Assembly (NCBI GenBank): GCA_039621445.1
Contig: CP154956.1
Coordinates: 9,237,443-9,301,442, forward strand
Source of the DNA: Euglena gracilis
Taxonomy: Eukaryota > Euglenida > Euglenophyceae > Euglenales
DNA length: 64,000 bases
Reading direction: 5' to 3'
Part shown: piece by piece, positions 42,704 through 57,514 of the stretch
How positions within the stretch are numbered: the stretch's first letter is position 1
Layout: each line of letters starts with the position of its first letter
Notes under the pieces: model-generated
Told to the model about the DNA's origin: nothing
The model's input: the letters and a program-made list of their open reading frames with translations, nothing else
Databases searched by the model: none
Made by a program: the position numbers and the translations under genes

Positions 42704-42824
42704 CCTTCGCCGGCACGCAGACCCCGAGCTCCCTGATCCCGTGAGGCAGCTCTACAGCGCCTCCCCAGAGGACAGTGTGGTGGCGCTGGCCTTTCATTCG
42801 CTGAAGTGCTCCAGTGCAGCCTGT
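42704..42824 (+). CDS. Probable exon of an unrecognised plus-strand gene
   Basis: After GTGCTTCAG the frame reads LRRHADPELPDPVRQLYSAS, then PEDSVVALAFHSLKCSSAAC, with about three quarters of third positions G or C, to a donor-like GTAATC. Lies 3' of 41473-41636 on the same strand and converges on the minus-strand gene. Family unknown. Confidence 0.5.
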
Positions 42825-42894
42825 GTAATCGTTCCTTGCAACGTCAGGCTTTTTTCCTTGTTCTGGCTGTTTGCCTGGCTGTCTGGCTGTGGTC

Positions 42895-43260
42895 TAACCC
42901 CCCCCCAATAATAAACCCCCGGTTTATTATTTGGGCACTTGAAGTCAGGGTCCAGGAGGGGGTCTATTATTGGGGGGTTATTATTTGGGGGAAAATTTCG
43001 AGGTCAAAAACCGACCCACAAACCCCTCCACAGGCTCCAATGGTCACTTCTTTGGCATTGTTGGATTTATTTATCAAAAATGGGTGCTTTTTCGGCATAA
43101 CCCCTGCACCAATTTCATCCATTTCTGTGTGTTTTTATTTTTGCAACGTTTCTGCTGACCTTTCCATCTTTTTTTTTTTTTTTTTTATTTGTTGGAGGAG
43201 GTATTTGGGCGGCCGAAGTCGGTTCTCGGGGGGGGGTATTTATTGGGGGTTTATTTTTTT
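42895..43260. repeat. Foldback cluster, word AATAATAAACC/GGTTTATTATTTGG
   Basis: Starts TAACC-C run-AATAATAAACCCCCGGTTTA and ends GGGGTATTTATTGGGGGTTT. It contains a T20 run. A shorter relative is at 51010-51100. Confidence 0.6.
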
Positions 43261-43417
43261 CGTGGGGGCTTCCTTTTGAACCTTCGAAAGCAAAAAAATA
43301 CATTGCCTTCCGGCCATAAATAAATGGCTGGACCCCCTGGGATGGGCTCCCTTTCCAAGTCCTGGTTGTTGATTGGGCACTTCAACCAGGCTCCTCAGGT
43401 GCAGAAGCCGCCATCAC

Positions 43418-43532
43418 TCTCCCTGGGGCCGGCCTGCCCAGGAGGGTCGAGACGCGGAAGAACATCGCAGCCTGGCGGGCCATGGCGTCCCGCGCGTTGG
43501 ACTTGAAATGGAACTTCAGGACGTAGTCGTAC
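43418..43532 (-). CDS. Exon: YDYVLKFHF segment
   Basis: 115 bp, acceptor CTCTGCTGGCAG, donor AGA/GTGATG. Reads [20 protein letters not shown], then [18 protein letters not shown]. An amphipathic helix pair, reminiscent of repeat-helix scaffold proteins but not assignable. Last supported exon of the minus-strand gene. Confidence 0.6.
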
Positions 43533-46500
43533 CTGCCAGCAGAGGCCGGGGGGGGTTTGAATTTCCAGGGTTTGGCCCCAACGTTCCGGTTTCCATCTTA
43601 ACCACCGAACGACCCAATGTTTTTTCGGCAAAATAATTCCTTTCTTTTGTAATTCACGGAAAGACCGGGCCACACAATTGCTGAGCCACAAGCCACCCCC
43701 CCCCCCCAGGGTGGGTGACTGGCTTTTTCACAGTGACTGACTGGTTGTAAGCTCGGACCCCCGGGGTCGTGTTAAAATGACAAAGGCATTATTATTTTGT
43801 AAAGAGCCTTTAAAAACAATAAATAATCTGGAATGGTTTTTTGGTTAAAATGCCTTAGAATACCTCAAAAATCCTCAACAAACCTTAAATAATTTGGACT
43901 GGCAACATTCTTGTCCAACTGATGCCAAAATTGCCGCAAAAGCTCAGCAAAAACTAGCCAAAAAAAGATTTCTGGCATTGCTGGAACATTGTGTGTCCAC
44001 CCAGACTGCCCAGACTCACAATAAGGGGGTTGCAACTTTTTTCTTTCAACTTTGGACCCTGTTCGATGCCAGGACGATCCTTGGTCCACCCTTGGAAAAT
44101 AAGACTTAAATCTTAAAACGCTTCAAAAACATTTAAAAAATGCTGATTTTTTTTAATTTTCTTGGAAAAACTTTGCCTTAAAGTAATACTGCCTGGCCGG
44201 GCAGTAACTAACTAACTCTGTTTCGCAAAAAAATGACCAACTAATTTTTGCAAGAGTGGAAGTGACCCCCCCCTGCTAGGGGGTCGTTAAAAATTGTATG
44301 GACCAGGCTCGGGCTTTTGGCGCCGGGGGGGTGTGCTGCCCCTGCCTGCCAACAGCACCTCCCCCCCCTCCCCAGGGAGGTGCGACCTTCCCCAAAAAGA
44401 AGCCTGTGAAGGGCTTGTGCGCTGCTCATTGGTCCCACATAGGGGGGGGGGTCATATTTTGCCCGGGCGTCGTCTGGCCGCTGGTCGTATCGGCAGCGTA
44501 GGATCTGCCACAGCACCGTGAAGAACGGCCCGATGTCGAGCCCCTTGTTGCGCGTGGGCCCCCGCGCAACGCGGCGACAACGATGGGGAAGAGGGCGGTT
44601 TGAGAAACAGTTCTTCAAGCGGGGGCCCAGCCCCGGACCCCCAGGACATGGGTTACGACAGCAGCGGGCTTCAGCTGCCGCCGAGGAAAATGTTTGACCT
44701 GCAGCCGCTTCCGCGTGCGTGCACAACACCCACAAAACACACCCACCCACACATCCACCCACAACACACAACACAACACAACACAACACAACACAACACA
44801 ACACAACACAACACAACAAACACAACACAACACAACACAACACAACACAACACAACAAAACACAACACAACACAACACAACACAACACAACACAACACAA
44901 CACAACACAACACAACACAACACAACACAACACACACACACACACACACACACACCACAGAACGTCATCAGGCTCAGGAAACCTTTAGTCAAGCCTGCGG
45001 CGATGAAATGCCGAATCATGAACAACCCAAGAACTCGGCAGTCTACCATCCCCACTTCCGCTTCTGTTCAAACTACTCCCTGCCCCCCCAGGAAATTGTC
45101 ACCTGAACAAATCCGTTTGCACACGTACGGACTCAGGTGACAAAATTTTACGGTGAAAATGGAAACGTTATCGGGTGGAAGATATCGAATTTTCCGGGTG
45201 TCCAATTTAGACTCAGATGTTTTCTGAATCCTATTTTCCTCGTGTTGAAAACAAAAGAAACACATTTATCAGGTAAAGTAGGAAATTTTTTTTTGCAAAT
45301 GCATTACAGCCAGCTATTAATTAATGAGATAAGCCATAAACTTCTTCAACACCACCCAAAATTTTGGGGTCCGTGTCGGTTTTGGCCAGCTTCGATGCAG
45401 ACAAATCTGTTAAAAAAGCATCATTTTTGAGGGAGAGTGCTTCTGGGGCAGCAGAGAGTGTGCTAGAGTGGGTGGTGTGAGAGCTTTTGGGTGGATAATG
45501 CTAGAGCACTCCCACAACGCTTCTCCTTACAAGCCTCCTCGGGGGGGCACCCCCGAAAAATCGGGCAGTCTGAAGGCATTTCATAAAATTTCTGGCGCTT
45601 CGCACAAAAACCCATATCGAAGCCTCTGACCTGGGACCCCCGGGGGGGGGGGGGCTCTGGACGGAGCTCCGGGGGGGGGGGGGGGGTCCGGAGCCTAGTA
45701 CCTCCCCTTAGTTGCACTGAGGTTGTCTGTTTGTGGCCGGCACTAACTTCGCTTCTGGCCCAGTTTGCTGTGTGGTGAGTGGCCAGGGACCCCTTACACC
45801 AGTGCTCTTGCGTTGCTCCGCCTGGCCGGGTGAGCAACTCTGGTGTAATTTGAATACCCCCCATTCCCAACGACTACCTCCCCCTCCCAGTAGGAGGACA
45901 CCTTTTCGGAGGGTTCATCATGTGTTGGCCCTTGCACCCTTGTCCAGCGACCCCCCATCGAAGGAGACATTACCGGTCATTAGACATAGGGCGAGGGTAA
46001 GTGGAAACCCGTACTTTGTTCCGTATTTGTCGGGTTGTGTTTGGGCGGGGACGTCCACCAGTCTTTGCGGACTTTTTCGCCGGATGCTGTAGCGACTGTC
46101 CTGCGACTTCTTTTCTTTGCTCATTGCCTTACAGGTGGCAGAAGCTATTTTGGTAGGGGCCAAACGGACAAATAGGACCTGCTTCGGTTAGTCATCCAAA
46201 GAGGCTCAGTCTATCAAATGGGGGGGTTATAAAATGAACAGCGCTGGAATTATTCCAGAGTTGCTCACCCGGTCGGCGGAGCAACACAGGAGCACTGGTG
46301 TGAGGGATCCCTGGCCACTCACCACACAAAAAACTAAGCCAGAAGCGAAGCTGGCGGCCATAAACAGCCAAGAAGCCTTGGTGCAACTAAGGGGGGGTTA
46401 TAAAATGAACCAAGTGCCCCTAAATTATCCATTTGACACAAAACTCGTTGGCCACCATAAAGTATTGGGTTCCCTGAAACAGTGACACAGGCAGGGAGGG

Positions 46501-49500
46501 TTCGACCCTGCCTTGTCCTAAACTAGAAGGACCGAAGCCGACTTTGCCTACGTTTTGAGATATCGGACTTCAAGCGAATGTCTAATGTGGGATGGGCCAG
46601 GCTTCATTTTAAGGAACATCGACCCCCCTTGCCAATGGTCCAATGGTGTGGCAATGGTCTGGCAGGGGGGAGGTTATTATCAACTCCAGGGGAAGACAAG
46701 CTTTGGTGGGTGGCTAGGCCGCCGCGAGGAACCCGCCCCCTCCTCTCAACCTAGATCGTGGTCGCCCCCGCTGGCGCCCGGGGCACCGGCCTCGCGGGCG
46801 GCGAGCAGGACGGGCCGCCGGTTCTCCGCCGGGAAGAACGTGAGCCACAGATGGGCCCCCACCGTGGGCCTGCTCCACGCCGCCCGTCCCCCGGCGTGTC
46901 ATGCCCCCCCTCCACCAGACATCGAGGGTCATCCGAAGCGCCCGAGCCTGGTCACGCCTGGTCACGCCTGAGTCACGCGCAAACAAGCCCCGGTCATGCC
47001 CGAGTCACGCCCAAACACGCCCCGGTCATGCCTTGGTCACGCGCAAGACTGTAAAGGTGGTTGCTCTGTACAAGGTTGATTTCCACCCCCCTCCCCCGGC
47101 TGAGGCCACGGCACCCTCAGACTGGGCTGAATTTGACCATCCTCAGGGGGGGGGTTCTCGGAATGCCATGGGCAGCCACAGTGAAGCATCCGCAAACAGG
47201 ATTGCGTGGGTTGCATCAATGGTCTGGAGGAGGGAGGTTGGAACACTGGTGCGAGGAAAAGAGGTGCCCATTTTCTTCAAAGGCTTCAGTGTCACCTCGC
47301 CACCTCCTCCCAAATCAGCCGACCCTTTTTATATTCTGAAAACGTTTTTTTTTATTTCTCAAGGTTCACGAACAAAAAAAGTTGAGGATAGGGGCGATAC
47401 ACAAAAACGATCTTTATAAATGGAGAGTGTGATCTTGGAGAAAGGCAGGGGTTCAATTTTGGTAGACGAAAGCCTGCCTGGTGTAACCACCACACATTAA
47501 TCAGCTGCCCCGTGCTGCACAAATGAGAGCCCGCTGTAAGCAGCCACACGATCTGGATGGGGTCAATGGCGTGGATGGCGGTGAAGACCGGACGGAGGTA
47601 CTTTGCAGGGTGGGAGGCGAGGTGGACGGCCAGCGCTAATGGGGGCAGGGCAAGCTGTGTGGGCAGCTTAGCTTAGCAGCATTTTGTCCTGATGTCGAGA
47701 TAAAGTCAGATGGGAGGTGTTGGAGGCACACCCCACCTAAACACCGGATAATCTTGTGTGTGTGTTTTTTTGTAAAAAAACATATTCGTCACATCCACAC
47801 AAATGGTTTACATCACATCAGTGTGTTTCAGGATCACGCCCTATTTTCTGCCGACCACCCCCACCAGGGGAGCAATCAGTTGACTGTCATTTGCTCAGGA
47901 AGACTTGGGAATCAAAAATTCATGTGACTAGACAATACAATTTTTTTTACCAACCTTCCGGGGGGGGGGTACTTCCAGATGAAGACAAAAATAGCATGGA
48001 AAGAAGGTGTCGCCACTTTGTCCCAGCACTCTTCCCCCTTCATTCATGCCACATATCGATTCCAACCATAAGAGTTTCAAGTATGTGTCAACGAAACGGA
48101 TGACGTCAAACGATGGCAATTGAAAGATGCCCAGTTTGTCCAATCATTTAATGGCCGTCACCTGTTCAACCTTGTTCATGCTGTTCACGGCCTGGTCCAT
48201 GCAAGCATTTAGCTTTTGCGGGTGGCTGGCTGGTTTATGCCCAAACCCCTCAAAAAAGCACCAAAAAACACCAAAATGACCCAGCGCCGAAGGTGTGTTT
48301 TGAAATGTTTGAAATGTTTGATTGATTTTCCCTTGAACACCAGAGCGCGACCCCTAAGTGACTGACTGGTCGTTGAAAGATTGACAAAACTGAAACCATG
48401 AGAAAAATCGTTGAAATATAGATGGGGATGCCTACAGCATTAACAGTCAAAAGAACATGGCGATAACAAAAAAGAACACCTTTAAGCAAGCAGAAGCAGG
48501 GAGGCGAAATCCAAACTTATGATGCTGGAAGATTGTGGGGATGGCCAGAAAAATGGATGGGTTCTTTTATTACCGTTTCGTTATTCTTCTCCGGTAAACA
48601 CAATCCAGACAGAAATCAAAAACAACGATGCGAAAAATGAGCAATAAAAGCCAATGGGCTTGGCCAGGAGGATAGCACGGCAAGCCCTGCTCCGGACCCA
48701 ATGTCGGCGCTGGGGGCAAAAAGATCTCCACTGGGGGACTGTCTGCATGCGGAGCAAACGGCAGGGACCAGCCAAAGGGAGTAGATGTATTCTTTCCAGA
48801 CAAAAGGCACTTGGGGAGAGGTTAGAGTAAGTGCTCAGTGTTTGGAGGGGCAAATGAAGGATGATCAATAGTCAGGCAACTTGGCAAAAAACCATGTGTC
48901 TGTTTTACTCCAAGAGGCAACGAGTGAGAAATTCGTGTTCTGGAAGGGACAGAACAAATGTCCTGCTGTTGGCGAAAACAACCGATCACTTCCACCCCCC
49001 CCAAAAAAACAGCGAATTTCAGTTAGTTGTTGTTGCTGCTGCTGCTGCTGCTGCTGTTGTTGTTGTTGCTGTTGTTGTTGTTGTTGTTGCTGCTGCTGCT
49101 GCTGTTGTTGTTGCTGTTGTTGTTGCTGAACCGCATGTCACATCATCGGTATTGGAGCCGTCGTCAACCACGAAAAGAACAGGGGCAAACGCTGTGCAAC
49201 AGATAAACTGCTACCCATTGGCCACAAAAATTTCAAGGCAGTGCCCTGGAAAGGGTCCTTGAGATGCAGGTTGAGCGTCGCGGTGAGAGTGCCGTGCTGA
49301 GCACCCCGCAGCACAGTTGAGGAGAGAGGCCGTGGAGGGAGATGCCAAATCCCGAAGGCAAACTGAAAGAAATGGCAGAATGCAATGCAAGAGCACACAC
49401 GGCCACAGATGAGCGCGTGGAAAAAAACACTGTTTTCTTTTACCACTTGTGTATTTTCTAATCAACGAAAATTTACGATATCCAGAGAAAAGGAAATACT

Positions 49501-52500
49501 ACTTTTCCCTTTTCGTTGTGTAGAATGCTTCAATGCAACTTGGTTCTATTTTGCAGTACCACTTGCAATGAGGTTGGCTGACCCGGCCTTCCCAAATCCT
49601 CCAAATCACATCAAACCAATCGGCGGGTGGCTCGGCCGGGTGCTTCCAGCACCGGGGGCTGCACACCGGTAGCGTTGCCTTGCAGGAACCGGAGGGCGTT
49701 CTGCACCGCAGCCAGCGGGAACCCCCCGGGAGGGGGGGAGGAGGTCCCCGGCACGCTGCTTTTTGAGTCCCCTGATGCACCCGTCCGTGAAAGTCACTGT
49801 CGGCACATCCTACCTCCCCCCTGTAGTTGACAGGCCAAAGTACGGGGTAAATGCGGTTGACACGGGGGTATATGTCATGGACACGCTGTGTCATGTGTGT
49901 ATGTATGTGTGTATGTATGTGTATGTATGTATATGCGTGTCATGCGTGTCATGTATGTGCACTGTGCCATAAAACAAATGGCATTTTGGGTGTGGGAAAA
50001 GTGCGGTTGACACGGGGGGGGAAGGTAACAAGACGGAGAAGAACAATAAGGTCTACCCGTGGGAGGCCCAAAGGGGCACACAGGTGGGGTGAATTAGTGG
50101 CGGGATGTCATCACCCCTCTGGGATCAATCTATGTTATATATTCATACCATAATATATAATAATAATAATAAGTGTCCGGCGTTCCACGTTGCCCTCCTG
50201 AGCAAACATCTCCAGGCCTATTAGGCATTACCCTACACCCAGACCACAGGTGGGGGGAGCACTCAGAAAACAGCCGTGGCCACAAGCCGGAAGGAGGGCG
50301 GCCGATGACCCAGCAGCAGGTCCAGTCCCCCTCCCAGATGACCCGTCAACCAATATTGTGCAAAACACTCTTCTGCGGGCTTGAATTACTACCCAGGTAA
50401 TATTTTTTTAATTCACTCAATCTCATTCAATAATATACTAATTCAACTTGAACTCGCAGACGTTGGATATTCACGTCGTGCAAAACACATAAACTTGATG
50501 TTTCAAAACCAGACAAACATTTGAGCCCCCCCCTGCCTTCTCCAGTTTGAACCTCTTTATCTACTTGGCGAATTAAAATGAAGCTATTTGGTGAAATTAT
50601 TGTGGGCCATTTAAAGACCAAATATTCATGAGTACCCTGGGTCAACTAACTCTGGCCATTTTGCTTGACACTGGAAAAAACCACTAGCTAGACCCCCTCC
50701 CCCCGGGGGTCCGGGGTCCCCCCCCCGACTGGAAAAGGCGGAAATGAGGTTTTTAATGCTTTTTTTCTTGGCTGATTTTGCTTTTAAAAATCCCCCAAAA
50801 TAGCCAAAAAAATGGCACCCCAGAATTGTCGAAATTTTTTGAAGTCCCGTAGGACCCAAAATAGCACCCAAAACCCCCTCTGGGGTCATTTTTTGCACTT
50901 TCTAATGCCATTTCGCATTTTTGGAGGCCAGATGATCCAGAAAATCGATTTTTTCGTAATTTGTTGTCAGAGATTGTGAGTTTTCCCCACATTTTCAGGT
51001 CAAAATCCGTGTCGTCGGGGGGGTATTAACTCGGTCGCCGAAGTCGGACCCCGAGGGGGGGGGGTATTATTTGGGGGGGTATTCTTTGGGGGGAGGGTTT
51101 ATCACATCGGCAAAGAAGATGGCAAAACTTTATTTATCCAGCCAGCCAGCCAGCTGAGGTACTGCATCACTGCTGTGGGATGTATGTTTTCTTAATTGCT
51201 CCACAGTTTATGATACGATATCAGTGTACCACCGGACAGAGCCTGGGTATGGGGTTCACCAACAAAGATGTCATCCGCAGCCAGTTCGCGTTGTCGAACC
51301 ACACGTAGTCGAACTTCAGCAGCCAGCCACAGGACAATACCATCCCGCTGCCTCAGAATCAGTGTATTGGTGGCAGATCCACAACACATTTGGTGGCAAA
51401 AATCCGTTTTTTTGAGATTCAGCTTTAAAACAAACAGAAAAAGGAAGGGGAAAAGAGACGCGCTTTTTTTCACAAGGACAGGGCACCCGGGGTGAATTCA
51501 TGGGCAATTCCGTGTGTTAGCATTAATTCTCATCATTCCATTCCCTGCACCCTGTGTGACCCACCCCCCTTCCAGATGGGTAGGTGGGGGTGGGGGTGGG
51601 TTTGGATCGCTGGACCTCCCCCAGGTGGCTGAGAATCGGTTTAGCTGGGAATTGGGGAGCCCTCAGACTTCCCCCATGTTGTTTTTGAAAATCCACAGCC
51701 GACTGGCATGGGGAATGCTCCGCTCCCTTTGGGCATCCAGGTCAAAGACTGGTGGGATTCTTTAAACTTTACTGCCACATTGGCCACACCTGAATATGCG
51801 TGACCACTATGAGCAAAAACACCATTCACCCAATCATAGAGTGATACCATAATCAATTTGGCTCTCTCATTTGCTGCTTTCTTTTTATTCACCAACCTGG
51901 GGGTGCTTCCCAAAGATGAGGGAGGGATGCTCGTTGGCATTCTGAATTGCTTTAAACGAACCCAAAATACAAAAGAAGGAGAGGACAAGGCTGTCCTGAT
52001 TGCTGGAAATGAAGGGCGGCAGTGGTAGGCCATTAGCAAACAACCACATATCAAAATGGAGCCGACGACAAAAACGACTCCTGGGTAATCATTAAAAATT
52101 TCAAAAACAACAGGGGTCAGAACTGTTTTTTTTTTAAATTACAATCTACGCAATAAGAAATGGGATAGCAGGAATGAAAAACTCTTCTAAAAAATCACCA
52201 ATAAAAAATGAAGAGAACGGATGCTATGAACACCCACCCCGGATTAACATTTACATAAACTAATAAATAATAATATGCCTGTGTGCAAATAAACATGTGC
52301 ATCTGTGCAATGTAATATACATATGTGCAGAGAATGAATGAATACGTTTGGTCATGGATAAATCATGGGACCCACAGAGAGCAGAAAATGTGACCAAAAT
52401 AAACGTCAACTGTCACCCCTGAAGTGAGGATGAAAAACTCTTAAAAAAAATCTAAATAATATGGACGAGAACAGAGGAACGAGATAAAACCTTGACTCAA

Positions 52501-55500
52501 AACCACAAATAAATGATGATAAAAATATAATAAATAATATAAAAAAATGATAATAAATAATAAACAAAAATAAATAATAAAATAACAAATGAATAAAAGT
52601 AATAAAAAAGAAAAAAACAAACCCATTCCACTGGTGGTGCTTGGTCAGGGGACGCCGGAGCCGTGGGCCCACAAAATGGACGCCGCGGCGGGGAGGGTCT
52701 GGAGGTGGGGCAGCGCCCCCGGCAGGTCGTCTGTCAGCACCAGGAAGAAGGAGTAATGGGCACAGGGGGGGGGGCACCGACCAGGCTGTTTTTTACCAAC
52801 CCCGGGGGGGGGAGGGGGGGTCCGCAGTGCCTGTGAGTGCCTGCCCAGGCAGGCACTACCCCCCCCCCGGGGGGGGTCGGATTTCGGCCTGTGCCCGGGC
52901 ACATTCCTTTGAAAATAGGCCATTTTTGGCTCCCCGGCGCCTTCGGCGCCGGGGTTGTGCTAGGGCACTTTTGGCCGTGTGCCCCCCCCCCCCCCCCCCG
53001 GGGGGTGGTCGGATTTGGAGTGCCTTGGAGTGCCTGCCCAGGCAGGCACCCCCCCCCCCCCGGGTGGGGTCGGCACCCGACTAAAATACGGCCTGGCACC
53101 GACCAGACACTCGCTTGATGTGCATCACAAAGCCATGGCGACAGACAATTTTTTGCTGGTGCTATATGTATACACATATATATATGTATGTATATGTATC
53201 TGGTGATCATACTTATATTTATATCATTATTATTATACCATACTTATATTATTATATGTTATATTTATGTTATTCATATTCATATTATTATAATTATATT
53301 TCTGGTAATATGTACACACATACACACTTGATAGATGGCACCGACTGGATACGCCAGTGTAAGCCGGCCGTCCACATGCATCTGTGCCATACCTGCTCCC
53401 AGGAAGGGGTTTTTTTTAAGACCGGGGGGGAGGCCCCCCCCACCCACCCACCCCCTGGCCCCCGGGGAGGGTCCCAGTAGACCCAAAAAAAAAAATGGCC
53501 AAAAATCGCGAAAAGTGCTAAAACAGCACCCTTTCAAAAATTTTCGCCGCCTTTGGCGACAAAAAATATACCCCCCCCCCCCCCCCGGGGGGGGGGGGGG
53601 GCTCGGCCGGACCCCCCCCTGGGGGTCCACGACTGAAGAAAACCCCTGCTCCCAGGCAGGCTTCTTTTTAAGACCCCCGGGGGGGGGAGGGGGGTCCCCC
53701 CCACCCACCCAGGGTGGCGCGGGCCCCCACCCGGGGGGGGGGACCCCCCCAAAATCGGGCCCGTTAAAGGCATTTTTCAAAAATTTTCGGCGCTTCGCGC
53801 CGAAAAGGTATACCCTGCGCCTCCGGCGCGGGACCCCCCCCCCCGGGGGGTCCGGCCCGGCCCCCCCGGGGTGGCCGGCCCGGACCCACCTACCCACCCC
53901 CCTCCCCCCGGGGGGGGGGGGGTCAGGTGACTTAAAAAGAAGCCTGCTCCCAGGACACTGTGCCACAAGAACGTAAAAGACGAGACAGGAAAAGTTGGAC
54001 TGTGTTCTTTTGATGAAAATGTGGTGAAAAGATTGCAGTCCGAAATGGAATCTTCCTTGCAAACACAACACCAGATCAAAATGGGGTGTAAGGAAACCAC
54101 AGAAAAAGCGCAACGAAACGTTTATCTCAAAATCTTCATTAAAAAAACTAAAGGCGATCTGGGTTTGTGTAAAATTTTCGGGGGCTATGGAAGAACTTTG
54201 CTGAACATTTGTGTCGTTGGCAATGAAAAATAACTTTTTCCTGCAAACAAGGCACCAAAAAGGATTTTCAGTTTCACAGGTTGCACAACCTGCTCGCTGC
54301 CTGATGCCACTCGCAACACAGAAAAGATGCTCCCCTCCCCTGAGCAACGGAAGCTGTGCCGCTTCCTTGCGAGGTTCACATTTAATTGGTGCGACGACGG
54401 TGCCGCAAACAGCTCCACGGCGGTCCAGTTGCGCGCCCGGCAGACCGCCGCGATGGCGTCGTCATCGTGGAAGGCCACGTCCACCGGTAGCAGGGGGTTC
54501 CTCAAACAGGTGGGGGGGGGTGGCACCGGTTCAACCACTCCCTTGGGGGGGGGGCTCAGGGGGACTCACTTTGGGTCCAAACTGGGGGGGGGAGGGGAGG
54601 GGTGGGACCCCCCCCCTGGTATGGGCCCTTGACCTGCCACCTGGGAAACCGAACCCCAAAGAACACCCAAAGGCGGTTTGCAGCCACAGCAGGTTTTCTT
54701 GCAACCACTCCCGGTGCGCTGTTGCTTGCCTGTCCATGACGTGGCCCGGGGGGGGGGGGTTGGTTTTGGGTCCTGGTCCCGACCGAGGCAACTTCCCCTC
54801 ATATATCATACGGGTGGGGGGGTATGGCACGTTTGCCTTCCCCCTCACCCCTGAGGGGTCAATATGCCCCCCCCCCCTGCCTGCCCATCGCACCCCTGGA
54901 GGGTCGACTGCCCCCACCATACCACAAAACGAAATTCATTCGGTGCCGAGGGAAAGTTTTCCCTGGTCTTCCTGGAAATACAGGAAGGCCTGGTGGGGTC
55001 AGACCCCCTGCCCACCGACCAGGATGGGGGGTGGGTAGTCGACTCCCGACGCACCACCCACAGGGTGTCGGGATTCCCGTCCAGCCCTGTCGGGGGCAGG
55101 CTTCTGTTTAAGACCCCCGGGAGGGGACCCACCACTTGAGGCGACCCAGCGTTACTATTAGGAGGGGGGCTACTACCCTTCTAGGGTCTCCGGCATGAGG
55201 GACCCTCTGACCTCCAGCTCCATGGAAGACAAGACGGTGCCGCAGATGGATGGGGGCAAGCCGTGCCATGGCTGTGCCTTTAGCCTCCTGAGTTGGCGTG
55301 GGTTGCCACGAGGTTTCTGGCACAGACACGGAAAACGGATGCGGTGCTGCCGTCATCGATTGAGCTCTGACGCTCCGCTGAGGCGGAACGGAACACCCAA
55401 ATATACCAACAAAAAAAAGCGGAGTGCGGTGCGCGGCAAAATATCAGCACCAGGAAAGGCTAGGACTTCCCACCTGGCTGATCATCATTCTGACTGAGGT

Positions 55501-56682
55501 ATCGGTGACATTCGCAAAGACGCATAGCCCCCAACTCTCCTTCCACACACGGCAGCCTGCCACGGCACTTATGCTTGGCCATAGAGGGAATCAGTTCATG
55601 GACCTGGAGTCCCGTCACCAACAACGCGAGCAAGGGGTGGCTGGTCTTGCTGAAGGGTGAACTCCGTCAGGTCGGCCAACATTTGGATCGCTTTATTTCA
55701 TGCATTTTTTGGGGGTCTTTCCCGTGTCTTGATCGGGGGAGGGATTTTTTTTTAAAGCACCCAAAACCCACTGCAAATTTTATACTGAAGACATAAACTT
55801 ATTTATTTCAAATAATTAAATTATTTGCATCCTTTTGTCCAGCTCCATCCAGAAAATGTTGGGCTGCAGGATAATGCACAAAAGACAGAAGAAAGGGTTA
55901 AACTTTATTTCTGAAAAACAATGAATATGAATACTGTAAAGAGGCAAATGTTTGTTTCTTTTTCTTCCAAAAAAAGGAAAGCAACCCTTTGTCAACGCAG
56001 TTCGTCGGTTCGAAGGTGGGACAACAATCGGGCATTCCGAGCCAGTTAAAGAAGAAGAAGAAATGGCACAGAGGAGCAGAAATAAGAACGGATGACGCAT
56101 CAGCTGTTGATGAGAAGAGAAAAATATTTCTTTTCCAGCACGATGGATGCATATTCCGACGCATAATAGATGGATTTTCCGATGGATGGACACACGGGTT
56201 AGCCGCATCCACCAATCCATCCACACAATCATCGATCAAATACTTGATTTTTCGTCCGAAAATTAATTAATTAAATCCCACAAAATGACTTCCTTGTTGA
56301 GAATTGGCCAAATAACGAGACAAATAACTTTTAATGCTGTTTATCCAACTTCTTCCCACTTGACAATTACTGACGGTTGGCAGCTTTGAACCTGCCACAC
56401 ACAACATGCCCATCAAAGAGGAACGCTTCGGATGCAGCTGCGACAAATTTCCGATGGTTTTAAATATTTCCATACAAATATATATATATATATATACATA
56501 TAAATGATGTGTAATATACAGAATATATAATATATATAATATAGATAATATATAATATATAATTTTTATGTACATATATCTGCATATTCATACATGTATA
56601 TGTACATATATGTATGTATATATATATATACATATATCTGCATATACATACATATAAATATACATATATACATTATACATAT

Positions 56683-56724
<42 letters not shown>

Positions 56725-57208
56725 GCATACCTATACATACATACATATATATACATACACATATATATATAGATATATATATATATATATACATACATAA
56801 TATATATGTATGTATGTGTGTGTATATGGCAGGTATATATATGGCAGGTGGGAACTTTAATACCCCCCCAGGGGGTACTAAAATACACCCCACGATGGCC
56901 ATCCCCACTTATTTGAAGGATTAGGGGTAGGTGCGCCCATGCTATGTTGCGCTAATTGGCTACGTTGCGCTAATTGGCTATGTTGCGCAACATATCCAAT
57001 TAGCGCAACATAGCCAATTAGCGCAAATTAGCATGTGCACACCTAACCCTATTCCTTCAAATAAGGGGGGTGGCCATCGTGGGGTGTATTTTAGCACCTC
57101 ATACATACAGACATACAGACACCGGGGGGTACTATATATATGTATATATAGACATATATACATACATACATACAAACATACATACATATACATACATACA
57201 TACATACA

Positions 57209-57240
<32 letters not shown>

Positions 57241-57314
57241 CATACATACATACATACATACATACATACATACATACATACATACATACATACATACATA
57301 CATACATACATACA

Positions 57315-57348
<34 letters not shown>

Positions 57349-57422
57349 CATCAATATATACATACATACATATATACATATACAGACACACATATATATA
57401 CATAACATATACATATATATAT

Positions 57423-57455
<33 letters not shown>

Positions 57456-57478
57456 TATATATATTATATATATTTATG

Positions 57479-57514
<36 letters not shown>

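Noticed and set aside
44615-45106. ORFs of NTTQH or VLCCVVLCC repeats
   Set aside because: Translations of the ACAAC pentanucleotide array.
53280-54347. 355-codon minus-strand ORF
   Set aside because: Made mostly of foldback C/G runs (Pro/Gly runs); the opposite strand is equally open and no motif is present.
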